Assembly (NCBI GenBank): GCA_016177735.1
Contig: JACOUS010000032.1
Span: 29,926-93,925, forward strand
Direction: 5' to 3'
DNA: 64,000 nucleotides
Origin: Ignavibacteriales bacterium
Lineage (GTDB): Bacteria; Bacteroidota; Ignavibacteria; Ignavibacteriales; Melioribacteraceae
The first letter of the stretch is position 1, and every line of letters starts with the position of its first letter. Position numbers and translations under genes: made by a program. The notes below the pieces were generated by a model, which saw only the letters and a list, made by a program, of their open reading frames with translations, was not told the DNA's origin and made no database searches. Shown here piece by piece: positions 26,395 to 34,634 of the stretch.

Positions 26395-27102
26395 ATGATT
26401 AACATAAAAAAGAGTTCCGAACGCGGACATACGGAAACGTACTGGCTCGACAGCTATCACAGTTTTTCATTCGGAGAATATTATGATCCGGCTAATATTC
26501 ATTTCGGTCCGCTCCGTGTTTTGAACGATGATACGGTAAAACCCGGCGCCGGATTTCCAACTCATCCTCACCGCGATATGGAAATTGTTACAATTGTTTT
26601 CGAAGGAACGATTGCTCACAAAGACAGCACCGGCGGCGAAGGCACAATTACCGTGGATGAAGTTCAGCGGATGACTGCCGGCAAAGGTATTCTTCATTCG
26701 GAATACAACGCTTCCGATTCGGAAATGTTAAAACTTTTTCAGATATGGTTTGTTCCGAAAGAACAGGGATTAAAACCTTCTTACGAACAGAAAAAATTTT
26801 CTGCCGGATCAAAAAGAAATAAATTCTTAAAAGTAGTGAGCGGCAAAAAAGAAGAGGGAATCATTTTTATAAATCAAGACGCGGAAATTTTTCTTTCTAA
26901 TCTTGATAAAGGAAATGAAATCAAATATGAAATAAATAACGGGCGCGGCGTTTATCTTCAAATTGCCGAAGGCAAAATAAATGTGAATGATGTTTCTTTG
27001 CAAAGCGGCGACGCAGTAGAAATTACAGACGAAAAAGAGATTTCTATTTCCGCGGAAGAAAATTCTCAAATGGTTCTATTTGATATGGCGATGAATAGGT
27101 AG
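26395..27102 (+). CDS. Pirin family protein (YhhW-like bicupin)
   Basis: A 235-residue bicupin. The N-terminal cupin carries the metal-binding HPHRDMEIVT and the later Glu/His in GKGILHSEYN. YhhW-type pirins oxidise quercetin-like compounds or act as redox sensors. The order GHTETYWLDSYHSFSFGEYYDP is typical of the family. The ATG follows AAAGGATAAAA. Context ties it to the upstream MarR regulator, so it may respond to electrophiles, phenolics or oxidants. Confidence 0.93.
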   Translation: MINIKKSSERGHTETYWLDSYHSFSFGEYYDPANIHFGPLRVLNDDTVKPGAGFPTHPHRDMEIVTIVFEGTIAHKDSTGGEGTITVDEVQRMTAGKGILHSEYNASDSEMLKLFQIWFVPKEQGLKPSYEQKKFSAGSKRNKFLKVVSGKKEEGIIFINQDAEIFLSNLDKGNEIKYEINNGRGVYLQIAEGKINVNDVSLQSGDAVEITDEKEISISAEENSQMVLFDMAMNR

Positions 27103-27175
27103 AGCAATCAAATTGTCTTTCGGATAAATCATTTATATTTTTAACCACAACGTCATTTTAAAGTATGGGGGTTTT

Positions 27176-29059
27176 ATGAAAAGATTTCCGATCCTGATAA
27201 ATGTTTTTTTGTTTGCAGTTTTTTGCATCCCAAATCTTTCCGCATCAAACAACAATTTTTCTTTTAAGCCGGATAAGCCGCAAGTCGGAAAACAAATAAC
27301 AATTCGGTACGATGCAAAAGGAACGCAGCTTGAATCGGCAAGTTCCGTAAAAATTATTGTGCACGAGTACTCAAACGTTCTTGATAGAACAGAAGAGTAT
27401 GAATTAAAAAAGGACGGAGATTCCTGGAGCGGAAATTTTTCGACATCCGATACTGCAAAAGGAGTTTTGATTCGCTTTAAAGACGGAGAAGTTTTCGATG
27501 ATAACGATAAGAAACTTTATTTAATCAATCTTTATGATAAAGAAGGTAAACTGCTTGCCGGTTCTGTTGGCGGTGCTGCATCAGCTTACTCTTCATGGAT
27601 ACAATTTTTTGATATCGATCCCGATTATGCAACGGCGTACAAATTATTCCAGCAAGAATTTGAAGCGCATCCCGAAAAGAAAAAAGATTTTATTGGATAT
27701 TATTTACGCACCGTCAGAAATGTATTGAAAGAAAATACCGATGAAGTTATTATGAAAGAAATAGATCAGCTTGCCGCTGCAAATTCAGGAAGCGAAGATG
27801 ATTACATGTTGATCATTAATTTGTACCGCGGTAATAGAATTGTGGATAAATCGTTCCAACTCGAAAATGAGTACAAACAAAAATTTCCTTCCGGCAAATA
27901 CATACCGACATTCAAAATGAATGAATACCGGATGAACAAAGAATCGGCAAAGAAAATTGAATTCTTGCAAAACTTCGAAGCAGCTTATCCGGGGAATCAA
28001 TTCATTGATTACATGTACAACGATATAATTACGCTGCTTGCTAAAGAGGGAAAGACTAAAGAGGCTGTTGAATTTCTGGGCAAGTATAAAAATGCAGCGA
28101 GCAATGTGTATAATTCTCTCGCGTGGAATTTATATGAAAAAGATATGGAATTAAATTTAGCCGACAGTCTCGCAAAAGTCGGTGTTGATATTGCAAACGA
28201 AGAATTAAAAAATCCGAAAGGAAAACGATCTCCGCTTGCAACCGCAGAAGAGTGGAAAGAGCAGAGAGAAGAAATGCTTTCTATTTTGCTCGATACTTAC
28301 GGTGCGATTCTCATCAAACAAAACAAAGCCGGCGAAGCAGAAAAAATTTTGGAAGAAGCCGTTACACTTGGTAAAAGAGAAGAAGCTGAAACCAACGAAA
28401 GATATGCAGCGTTGTTAATCACGCTCGGTAAGTATTCGTCTGCACAAAAAGAATTGGAACAGTACACTTCTTCGGGTTTTGCAACTGCAAGTATGAAAGA
28501 GATGTTGAAAGAAGCGTTTGTAAAAAATAACGGTTCGGAAGAAAAATTTGATTCGTACTATGCGAAGTTTGAAGAAGCCGGCAAACGGCACCTGATGAAC
28601 GAACTTAAAAAACAATTAATAAATGAACCGGCGCCGCAATTTTCTCTTTTTGATCTCGAAGGCAGACAAGTATCGCTTGCCGATTTTAAAGGTCAAACAG
28701 TTGTTGTAGATTTTTGGGCAACATGGTGCGGTCCGTGCATTACTTCTTTCCCCGGCATGAAAAAAGCAGTTGAAAAATTGGAACAAACCGGCAAAGCAAA
28801 ATTTCTTTTTGTGAACGCGTGGGAAAATGTTGAAAACAAAAAGCAGAACGCCGAAGATTTTATCAAAAAGAATAATTATCAGTTCCATGTTCTGCTCGAT
28901 GAAAAAAATGAAGTGATTACAAGTTTCAAAGTTTCCGGCATCCCAACAAAATTTATCATTGATAAAAACGGAAACATCCGTTTTAAAAGTGTCGGCTTCA
29001 GCGGCAGCACAGAAGCACTGGCAGAAGAAATCGGATTGATGATTGAGATGATTCAGTAA
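27176..29059 (+). CDS. Exported TlpA-like thioredoxin-fold protein with long N-terminal region
   Basis: A 627-residue exported protein. A signal peptide (MKRFPILINVFLFAVFCI, ending LSAS) is followed by an Ig-like region (about 25-130). A TPR-like helical region spans roughly 160-480 (GAILIKQNKAGEAEKILEEA). A thioredoxin/AhpC-TSA domain covers about 485-627. The active site is FWATWCGPCITS (CxxC), with the cis-Pro segment SGIPTKFIID. It probably acts as a periplasmic thiol-disulfide reductase, as Bacteroidota TlpA/ResA-like proteins do. It stands alone, with ATG after GGGGGTTTT. Confidence 0.88.
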   Translation: MKRFPILINVFLFAVFCIPNLSASNNNFSFKPDKPQVGKQITIRYDAKGTQLESASSVKIIVHEYSNVLDRTEEYELKKDGDSWSGNFSTSDTAKGVLIRFKDGEVFDDNDKKLYLINLYDKEGKLLAGSVGGAASAYSSWIQFFDIDPDYATAYKLFQQEFEAHPEKKKDFIGYYLRTVRNVLKENTDEVIMKEIDQLAAANSGSEDDYMLIINLYRGNRIVDKSFQLENEYKQKFPSGKYIPTFKMNEYRMNKESAKKIEFLQNFEAAYPGNQFIDYMYNDIITLLAKEGKTKEAVEFLGKYKNAASNVYNSLAWNLYEKDMELNLADSLAKVGVDIANEELKNPKGKRSPLATAEEWKEQREEMLSILLDTYGAILIKQNKAGEAEKILEEAVTLGKREEAETNERYAALLITLGKYSSAQKELEQYTSSGFATASMKEMLKEAFVKNNGSEEKFDSYYAKFEEAGKRHLMNELKKQLINEPAPQFSLFDLEGRQVSLADFKGQTVVVDFWATWCGPCITSFPGMKKAVEKLEQTGKAKFLFVNAWENVENKKQNAEDFIKKNNYQFHVLLDEKNEVITSFKVSGIPTKFIIDKNGNIRFKSVGFSGSTEALAEEIGLMIEMIQ

Positions 29060-29245
29060 AAAAAGTGACAAAGTAACTGAGTGCCTGAGTAACAGAGTGG
29101 CAAAGTCACGAAGTAAAAGCGCAGCAAAGATTTAAACTTTGGCACTCAGGCACTTTGTTACCCCCACCAGTTTTCCAGCCGTATTTACAATCAAATCCAT
29201 AAATGCTAATTTGGCGTAACATTTTTTAGAATATATGGAGATTTC
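29060..29245. repeat. Imperfect inverted-repeat element before the DUF1015 gene
   Basis: The spacer has repeated AGTGCCTGAGT and AAAGTAAC-type words on the left and CACTCAGGCACTTTGTTAC on the right, which can pair into a long imperfect hairpin. It may terminate the TlpA-like gene. It looks like one of the intergenic repeat families rather than a gene. Confidence 0.45.
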
Positions 29246-30481
29246 ATGGCTGTAATACGACCATTCAAAGCTTTTCGTCCGCATGAGAGATCGGCACATT
29301 TAGTAGCAAGCGTTCCTTACGATGTTGTAAACAAAGAAGAAGCGGCAGAACTTGCAAAAGGAAATCCGCTTAGCTTTCTTCGCGTTACCCGTTCGGAAAT
29401 TGAATTGAAGCATGATGTTAATGCGTATTCTTCAGAAGTTTATCAAAAAGCAAAATCAAATTTTGAAAGATTGAAAGAAGAAGCCCCGCTGATTCAAGAA
29501 AACGAACAGAAACTTTACATATATAAACTTACGATGGGGAGTCATTCTCAAACCGGAATTGCCGCAACATTTTCCGTTGAAGATTATGATAACGATGTTA
29601 TAAAAAAACATGAGAAGACGCGCAAAGTAAAAGAGGATGACAGAACAAATCATATTATTACAACAGAAGCACAAACCGGTCCGGTATTCTTAACCTATAA
29701 AGGTGCAGCGGAAGTTGATAGAGTTGTAAATGAGGCGGTGAAAAAAAATTCTCCCGTTTATGATTTTACTGCGGCTGACGGAATCAAACATCAAGTTTGG
29801 ATTATGCCGGTGGAAGTTGCAAATGTGGTTGTTGATGAAATTGCCAAAGTAAAAAATCTTTACATTGCCGATGGACATCACAGAGCGGCAAGTGCAAGCC
29901 GTGCACAGAAAGTTAAAAAAGAACTCAACCAGAATCACAGCGGCACAGAAGAATATAATTATTTCCTTGCCGTGCTCTTCCCGGCAGACCAATTAAGAAT
30001 TATGCCGTACAACCGTGTTGTTCATGATTTGCACGGAGACGATAGAGATAAGTTCATTGAAAAAATAAAAAGTAATTTTACAATTGAAGAAACAACTTCA
30101 TCAAAACCTTCGTCAAAGAAAATTTTTGGAATGTACATTGATAAAAAATGGTATCAGCTCAAACCGAACGGAAATGTTAAACCGGGAACTACTGTTGGTG
30201 AAAATCTTGATGTAAGTATTCTTCAGAATTATTTATTGCATCCGGTACTCGGAATTGAAGATCCGCGCACGGATAACAGAATCGATTTCATCGGCGGAAT
30301 ACGCGGGACAGAAGAACTGGAAAAATTAGTTGACAGTGGAAAAGCCGCAGTTGCGTTTTCGATGTACCCGGTAACACTTGATGATCTCATTAACATTTCG
30401 GATGCCGGAGAAATTATGCCGCCGAAATCTACATGGTTCGAACCGAAACTTCGGGATGGATTACTCGTTCATACCCTTTAA
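29246..30481 (+). CDS. DUF1015 family protein
   Basis: A 411-residue soluble protein of the DUF1015 family. Typical landmarks are VIRPFKAFRPHE at the start, SVPYDVVNKEEA, LYIADGHHRAAS and LRIMPYNRVVHDL. The family is widespread in anaerobes and its members are often found beside serine-biosynthesis genes. That holds here, with serC following. It has been annotated as a putative kinase-like or HTH protein on weak grounds, so I give no function. The stop codon lies in the left arm of an inverted-repeat element (see 30478-30751). Confidence 0.85.
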   Translation: MAVIRPFKAFRPHERSAHLVASVPYDVVNKEEAAELAKGNPLSFLRVTRSEIELKHDVNAYSSEVYQKAKSNFERLKEEAPLIQENEQKLYIYKLTMGSHSQTGIAATFSVEDYDNDVIKKHEKTRKVKEDDRTNHIITTEAQTGPVFLTYKGAAEVDRVVNEAVKKNSPVYDFTAADGIKHQVWIMPVEVANVVVDEIAKVKNLYIADGHHRAASASRAQKVKKELNQNHSGTEEYNYFLAVLFPADQLRIMPYNRVVHDLHGDDRDKFIEKIKSNFTIEETTSSKPSSKKIFGMYIDKKWYQLKPNGNVKPGTTVGENLDVSILQNYLLHPVLGIEDPRTDNRIDFIGGIRGTEELEKLVDSGKAAVAFSMYPVTLDDLINISDAGEIMPPKSTWFEPKLRDGLLVHTL

Positions 30482-30751
30482 TTCTGAGGAATCCCGATGA
30501 AATCGAGAAGACGAAGAATCTCCTCTACTTAAACAAGTAAGAGATTTATCTCAGTGTAAATGGTATGAACATGTTCGCAAGAAAATAAAAAAGAATTGTC
30601 GAGAACTTGCGTCAGCAAGCAAGTCGGATTTGATCAGTTGGTTATTTTTTATGAAGTGTGTTGAGGGAATAAAGCTATATTTTTTGAAACGGCTTCGAAG
30701 AGAAATCTCTAACGCAATGAGTATGGGATTCTTCGTTTCACTCAGAATTAA
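30478..30751. repeat. MITE-like element with 11-bp terminal inverted repeats
   Basis: TTAATTCTGAG at 30478-30488 is matched by CTCAGAATTAA at 30741-30751. GAAGAATC also occurs just inside the left end, with GATTCTTC just inside the right. The 274-bp interval has no ORF and contains further short palindromes. The left repeat includes the TAA stop of the DUF1015 gene. It looks like a non-autonomous mobile element or a paired set of intergenic palindromes. Confidence 0.5.
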
Positions 30752-30779
30752 AAAACCAAAATAAACGGAGAAAGGAAAA

Positions 30780-31865
30780 ATGGAAAAACGAATTTATAAT
30801 TTAAGCGCTGGTCCGGCGATATTACCCGAAGAAGTTTTGCTCGATGCTCAGAAAGATTTGTATTCCTACAAGGGAAGTGGAATGAGCGTGATGGAAATGA
30901 GCCACCGCGGAAAAATTTTTGACGGGATTATTAAAGATGCAGATGCAGACTTGCGCAAACTTTTGAGCATCGGCGATGATTATGCCGTGTTGTTTTTACA
31001 AGGCGGTGCAACTTTGCAATTCTCAATGGTTCCGCTCAACTTGATGCCGCCGAAAAATAAAGCAGATTACATAGTTACCGGCTCGTGGGCAAAAAAATCT
31101 GTTAAAGAAGCAAAGAGAGTCGGCGCCGTAAATATTGCGGCAACAACAGAGAGTGAAAGCTTTGTACGCATTCCGAAACAATCGGAATTAAAACTCGATC
31201 CGGATGCATCGTATGTTCACTTCACTTCCAACAATACAATTTACGGAACAGAGTGGCGCAGCGAACCCGAAGTTGGAAATGTTCCGCTTATATGTGATGC
31301 TTCCTCGGATTTTCTTCACAAGAAACTTGATATCGACAAGTACGGATTGATCTACGCCGGTGCGCAGAAAAATATCGGTCCGGCTGGAGTTACGGTTGTG
31401 ATTATCAGAAAAGATCTTTTGGAAAGAAGCACCGATTCGCTTCATACATACATGAACTACAAAATTCACGCAGAGAACGATTCGATGTACAACACGCCTA
31501 CAACATTCGGCATTTACATTGCCGGATTAGTTTTCAAGTGGTTGTTAAATATGGGCGGGCTCGATGAAATGTACAAGCGCAATTTGGATAAAGCTAAAGT
31601 TTTGTACGATGCTATCGATGCAAGCGGCGGCTACTACAAAGGAACTACTGTCGTAGAAGACCGTTCATTGATGAACGTAACTTATCGTCTGCCGAACGAA
31701 GAACTCGAAAAGAAATTTATTGACGAAGCAAAGAAAAAAGGATTTGACGGATTGAAAGGACACAGATCGGTCGGCGGAATACGTGCATCAATCTACAACG
31801 CTTTCCCGAAAAAAGGAGTCGAAGATTTGGTAGCATTCATGGAAGATTTTAAGAAGAATAATTGA
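30780..31865 (+). CDS. serC: Phosphoserine aminotransferase
   Basis: SerC converts 3-phosphohydroxypyruvate and glutamate to phosphoserine, the second step of serine synthesis, using PLP. The 361-residue protein starts NLSAGPAILPEEVL, as the family does. It contains the PLP-lysine segment YAGAQKNIGPAG (lysine near 198), FLQGGATLQFSM and the C-terminal GHRSVGGIRASIYNA. GAGAAAGGAAAA precedes the ATG. A perfect hairpin with a T-run follows about 30 bp after the stop. Confidence 0.96.
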   Translation: MEKRIYNLSAGPAILPEEVLLDAQKDLYSYKGSGMSVMEMSHRGKIFDGIIKDADADLRKLLSIGDDYAVLFLQGGATLQFSMVPLNLMPPKNKADYIVTGSWAKKSVKEAKRVGAVNIAATTESESFVRIPKQSELKLDPDASYVHFTSNNTIYGTEWRSEPEVGNVPLICDASSDFLHKKLDIDKYGLIYAGAQKNIGPAGVTVVIIRKDLLERSTDSLHTYMNYKIHAENDSMYNTPTTFGIYIAGLVFKWLLNMGGLDEMYKRNLDKAKVLYDAIDASGGYYKGTTVVEDRSLMNVTYRLPNEELEKKFIDEAKKKGFDGLKGHRSVGGIRASIYNAFPKKGVEDLVAFMEDFKKNN

Positions 31866-31866
31866 T

Positions 31867-32316
31867 ATGAGATTTATAAATCGGAATTCTAGTAGGGGTC
31901 GAATATATTCGACCCTTTTTTTAATTGTAATTTTTTTCGCGGCTTGTTCAAACGACGAAGAGAAACTCGAACTCTTTTCTGCGGAAGCGTTTGCATATTC
32001 AATCAACCCGGGCTGGGAATTAAATGCAACATGCCGCGTTAAAGGTTTTGTACAGAATGAGAGCGGCGAAATCTATTCCGTAAAACTTTCTTATACAGTT
32101 GATTTAAAAACTCCCGAAGGAAAACTTCTCGAAGGAATCGGTGACGGATTGATTGACGAAAAATCAAAAGAGAAATTCGCCGATCTGCCCATCGAAACTC
32201 AAGCTGAACTCGATTCAGCATATCTGCCCGGCAAGTACAAAATCATTTTCAATGTAACAGATGATTTTTCGCAGAAGAAAATCTCGATTGAGAAAGAATT
32301 TGAATTGAGTGAATAA
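31867..32316 (+). CDS. Small lipoprotein of unknown function
   Basis: A 149-residue predicted lipoprotein. The signal peptide runs from the basic start MRFINRNSSRGR through STLFLIVIFF to the lipobox FAAC, with lipidated Cys near residue 27. The mature domain is beta-rich (GEIYSVKLSYTVDLKTPEG, LPGKYKIIFNVTDD) and fits an Ig-like fold, with no named family. The ATG is one base past the serC stop and lacks a clear ribosome site. A terminator-like hairpin lies within codons 10-19. Confidence 0.72.
   Translation: MRFINRNSSRGRIYSTLFLIVIFFAACSNDEEKLELFSAEAFAYSINPGWELNATCRVKGFVQNESGEIYSVKLSYTVDLKTPEGKLLEGIGDGLIDEKSKEKFADLPIETQAELDSAYLPGKYKIIFNVTDDFSQKKISIEKEFELSE
31896..31922 (+). terminator. Terminator-like hairpin within the lipoprotein signal sequence
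   Basis: A perfect 20-nt palindrome, GGGTCGAATATATTCGACCC (31896-31915), is followed directly by seven T residues. Structurally this is an ideal rho-independent terminator for serC, yet it lies inside the reading frame of the downstream lipoprotein. Confidence 0.75.
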
Positions 32317-32339
32317 ATTCTAAAAACACACCTTGAATT

Positions 32340-32367
32340 GTAAAGACGGGATATATCCCGTCTTTAC
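32340..32367. terminator. Palindromic hairpin between convergent genes
   Basis: A perfect 28-nt palindrome with arms GTAAAGACGGGATA / TATCCCGTCTTTAC lies between the lipoprotein and the T9SS cargo gene. It lacks a strong T-tract but is well placed to end both transcripts. Confidence 0.65.
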
Positions 32368-32394
32368 GGTTGCGTAATAAAAATTACCGGTGGC

Positions 32395-34470
32395 TCATTT
32401 AAGTAAAACCATTTTTTTTACAGACTGATAAGAACCAACAGTTAGAGTGTAGAAATACACTCCGGATGATAGTTGTAAGTTGTTGGTAGAAAGTTGAACA
32501 GAATAGTGTCCGGATTGTTTGTACTCATTTATAAGAGTTGTTACTTCTCTTCCTAGAATGTCAAAGACCTTCAAGCCTACAAACGCGAAATTAGGAACTA
32601 GAAACTCAATTGTTGTTGATGGATTAAACGGGTTCGGATAATTCTGTTCCAAAGAAAAAGATTGCGGCAATGAATTTTCTTGTTCAACATCTGTAACAGT
32701 TCCTTCGTAAAATACCAATCCAACTCCGGGCGAATACATTTGTCCGGTTGCCAGCACAACACTTGTATTATTTCCATTGATGAATGCAAACTGCCCGCCC
32801 TGATTTTGCGGCAGCATGTAAATTCTTGTTCCTTCTTTTGTGTAAAGTTCGTTAAACAAAAGTAAATAGTTGTTGTCTTTCGAAAAGTATCCGGCTTTAG
32901 TACCTTTAACTCTCCATGATGGCTTGCCGGTCGTAACATCAAAAACCCAAACGCCCCCGAATGCAGAAGCGGCAATTTGTTTGCCGTCGCGAGAAAATTC
33001 AAGCCACTGTCCAATTACACCCGGATCAAAATCCCAAACTTTTGAGCCGTTGCTTGTGTTGATTACGGTTGTCTCGCCGCTTTTTACCATCGATGCGATC
33101 AAGCTTTCATCGGGTGATAATTGCAATCCGTAATGAAGAGGCCACGAATAAATGTAAGATTTCCAAACTACCGAGCCGTCTGCAGTGTTAACTTTATAAA
33201 GCCACGGATCGCTTCCGATGTAAACGTAATTATCATCGGAGGAGAACCTGACATTTCTAACTTGTCCGGCAGCGAATTTAGTCCACAATAAATTTCCGGT
33301 TTGTAAATCAAGAAGATAAAAATCTCCCTCGCCGCTGCCGAGACCGATATACTTATTTGTGTTCGAGATTCTTATTTCGTTGCTGTTGTGCCCGATAAAA
33401 AATGAACCGGTTGGAAAGTTTTGTATGTCGAAATTTTTTTCCCACACTACTGCTGGCGAAGAAGTTTCGAGCAAAATAATTTTAGGTTGGGTGATATGCT
33501 TCTGTGCATAAGCTGCGAAATTACCGTCACGGCTGATTGAAATTCCCCACGATTCGTAACCCATCGGGTGTTCCCAAATTTTTGTGCCGTCCGGTTTGTA
33601 AAGAAATAATTTGCTCTCAGTTCTCAAATTTTCGTTGTACCAAATTTCCATTCCTTGCGTCAGAAGAATTTTGCTTTCATCATCCGAAACAGCGCCTTGC
33701 CAAAATCCGAAATCGGAATTGATCGAAGCCTTGGTTTGAAAATTTACGCTGTAAAATTTTGCACGCGTTAAAACTATCTGGTATTGCCCGGCTTGGTCCA
33801 AATCGACAAACTGATATGCATCGTTGTAACCGTCTTTACTTGCTTTAATCATCCATTTGGTATTGTACGGAACAGAATAACTGAACTCGCCGTTGTTATT
33901 TGTTCCGTTGGGCAGACTGAAATCTGAACCGGTATCGAGATTCATCTGAACATTCGGAATCGGGCTGCCGTTTTCATCTACCACTTTTCCACGAACAGAG
34001 TACGAGCCTGAAATATTATTTTTATCAATTACGGTAATTGAATACGCTGCTGTTGCGGAAATTGAATCTGCATTATTGTTGTGATTGATAAATTTATACT
34101 TAACACTTCGCGTGTGTTGACCAACCGGCAGTGTGCTCAAATTGCCGGTTGCCGCATCAAGTATGCAGGCGATCTCGATTTCTTCCGATGGCGCGAGATA
34201 TAAAACCGGCGGCTGTGGAAAAGTTACGGCTTCTTGATTTGTTTCAATCACTCTCGCTTGCAAATCAAAAATTAAATTAGCAGTGCCGTTGTTTCTTATT
34301 TTGAAGCGGTGCTTCAATGCAATATCAAGCGGAAGTGTTGCGGAGGGGATTTCGCCAAAATCTATTTGTAATGAACTTAAATCTTGCGAGTAAACGGAAG
34401 AGTATTTGTTCGATATGAAGAAAAATGAAACGATGAACCCGGCGAATAAAACAGTATTCTTAATTTTCAT
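32395..34470 (-). CDS. Type IX secreted protein with PQQ/WD-like beta-propeller
   Basis: A 691-residue secreted protein. A signal peptide (MKIKNTVLFAGFIVSFFFI) is followed by a choice-of-anchor or MSP-like Ig region (about 30-150). A carboxypeptidase-regulatory-like domain covers about 155-235 (YSVRGKVVDENGSPIPNVQM), and a seven-bladed propeller of PQQ/WD type spans 240-600 (LQTGNLLWTKFAAG, VNTADGSVVWKS, FDVTTGKPSWRV). The C-terminal 85 residues form a T9SS type A sorting domain (LEQNYPNPFNPST, KVFDILGREV, GVYFYTL, KKMVLLK). It is therefore exported through T9SS and anchored or released at the surface. The ligand is unknown. GAGGTT precedes the ATG. Confidence 0.9.
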   Translation of the reverse strand: MKIKNTVLFAGFIVSFFFISNKYSSVYSQDLSSLQIDFGEIPSATLPLDIALKHRFKIRNNGTANLIFDLQARVIETNQEAVTFPQPPVLYLAPSEEIEIACILDAATGNLSTLPVGQHTRSVKYKFINHNNNADSISATAAYSITVIDKNNISGSYSVRGKVVDENGSPIPNVQMNLDTGSDFSLPNGTNNNGEFSYSVPYNTKWMIKASKDGYNDAYQFVDLDQAGQYQIVLTRAKFYSVNFQTKASINSDFGFWQGAVSDDESKILLTQGMEIWYNENLRTESKLFLYKPDGTKIWEHPMGYESWGISISRDGNFAAYAQKHITQPKIILLETSSPAVVWEKNFDIQNFPTGSFFIGHNSNEIRISNTNKYIGLGSGEGDFYLLDLQTGNLLWTKFAAGQVRNVRFSSDDNYVYIGSDPWLYKVNTADGSVVWKSYIYSWPLHYGLQLSPDESLIASMVKSGETTVINTSNGSKVWDFDPGVIGQWLEFSRDGKQIAASAFGGVWVFDVTTGKPSWRVKGTKAGYFSKDNNYLLLFNELYTKEGTRIYMLPQNQGGQFAFINGNNTSVVLATGQMYSPGVGLVFYEGTVTDVEQENSLPQSFSLEQNYPNPFNPSTTIEFLVPNFAFVGLKVFDILGREVTTLINEYKQSGHYSVQLSTNNLQLSSGVYFYTLTVGSYQSVKKMVLLK

Positions 34471-34528
34471 ATGAACCTCGCGGTTGTTTACGTTATGAAA
34501 AAATAATCACGTACAAATTAGGAGAGAA

Positions 34529-34563
34529 AGTGAAAATCGGTTTTGCAAAAACCGATCTTCACT
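34529..34563 (-). terminator. Hairpin downstream of the ACG-type ammonia-lyase
   Basis: A 16-bp stem with one mismatch, AGTGAAAATCGGTTTT / AAAACCGATCTTCACT, sits 71 bp past the stop of the lyase gene on the minus strand, followed there by TTTCTC. It is a likely transcription terminator. Confidence 0.7.
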
Positions 34564-34634
34564 CATTCACAAATGAAGATAGAAATTTTATCTAAAAAAA
34601 TCTGCTATTATGCGGCAACCGAAATTCCGAAAAA

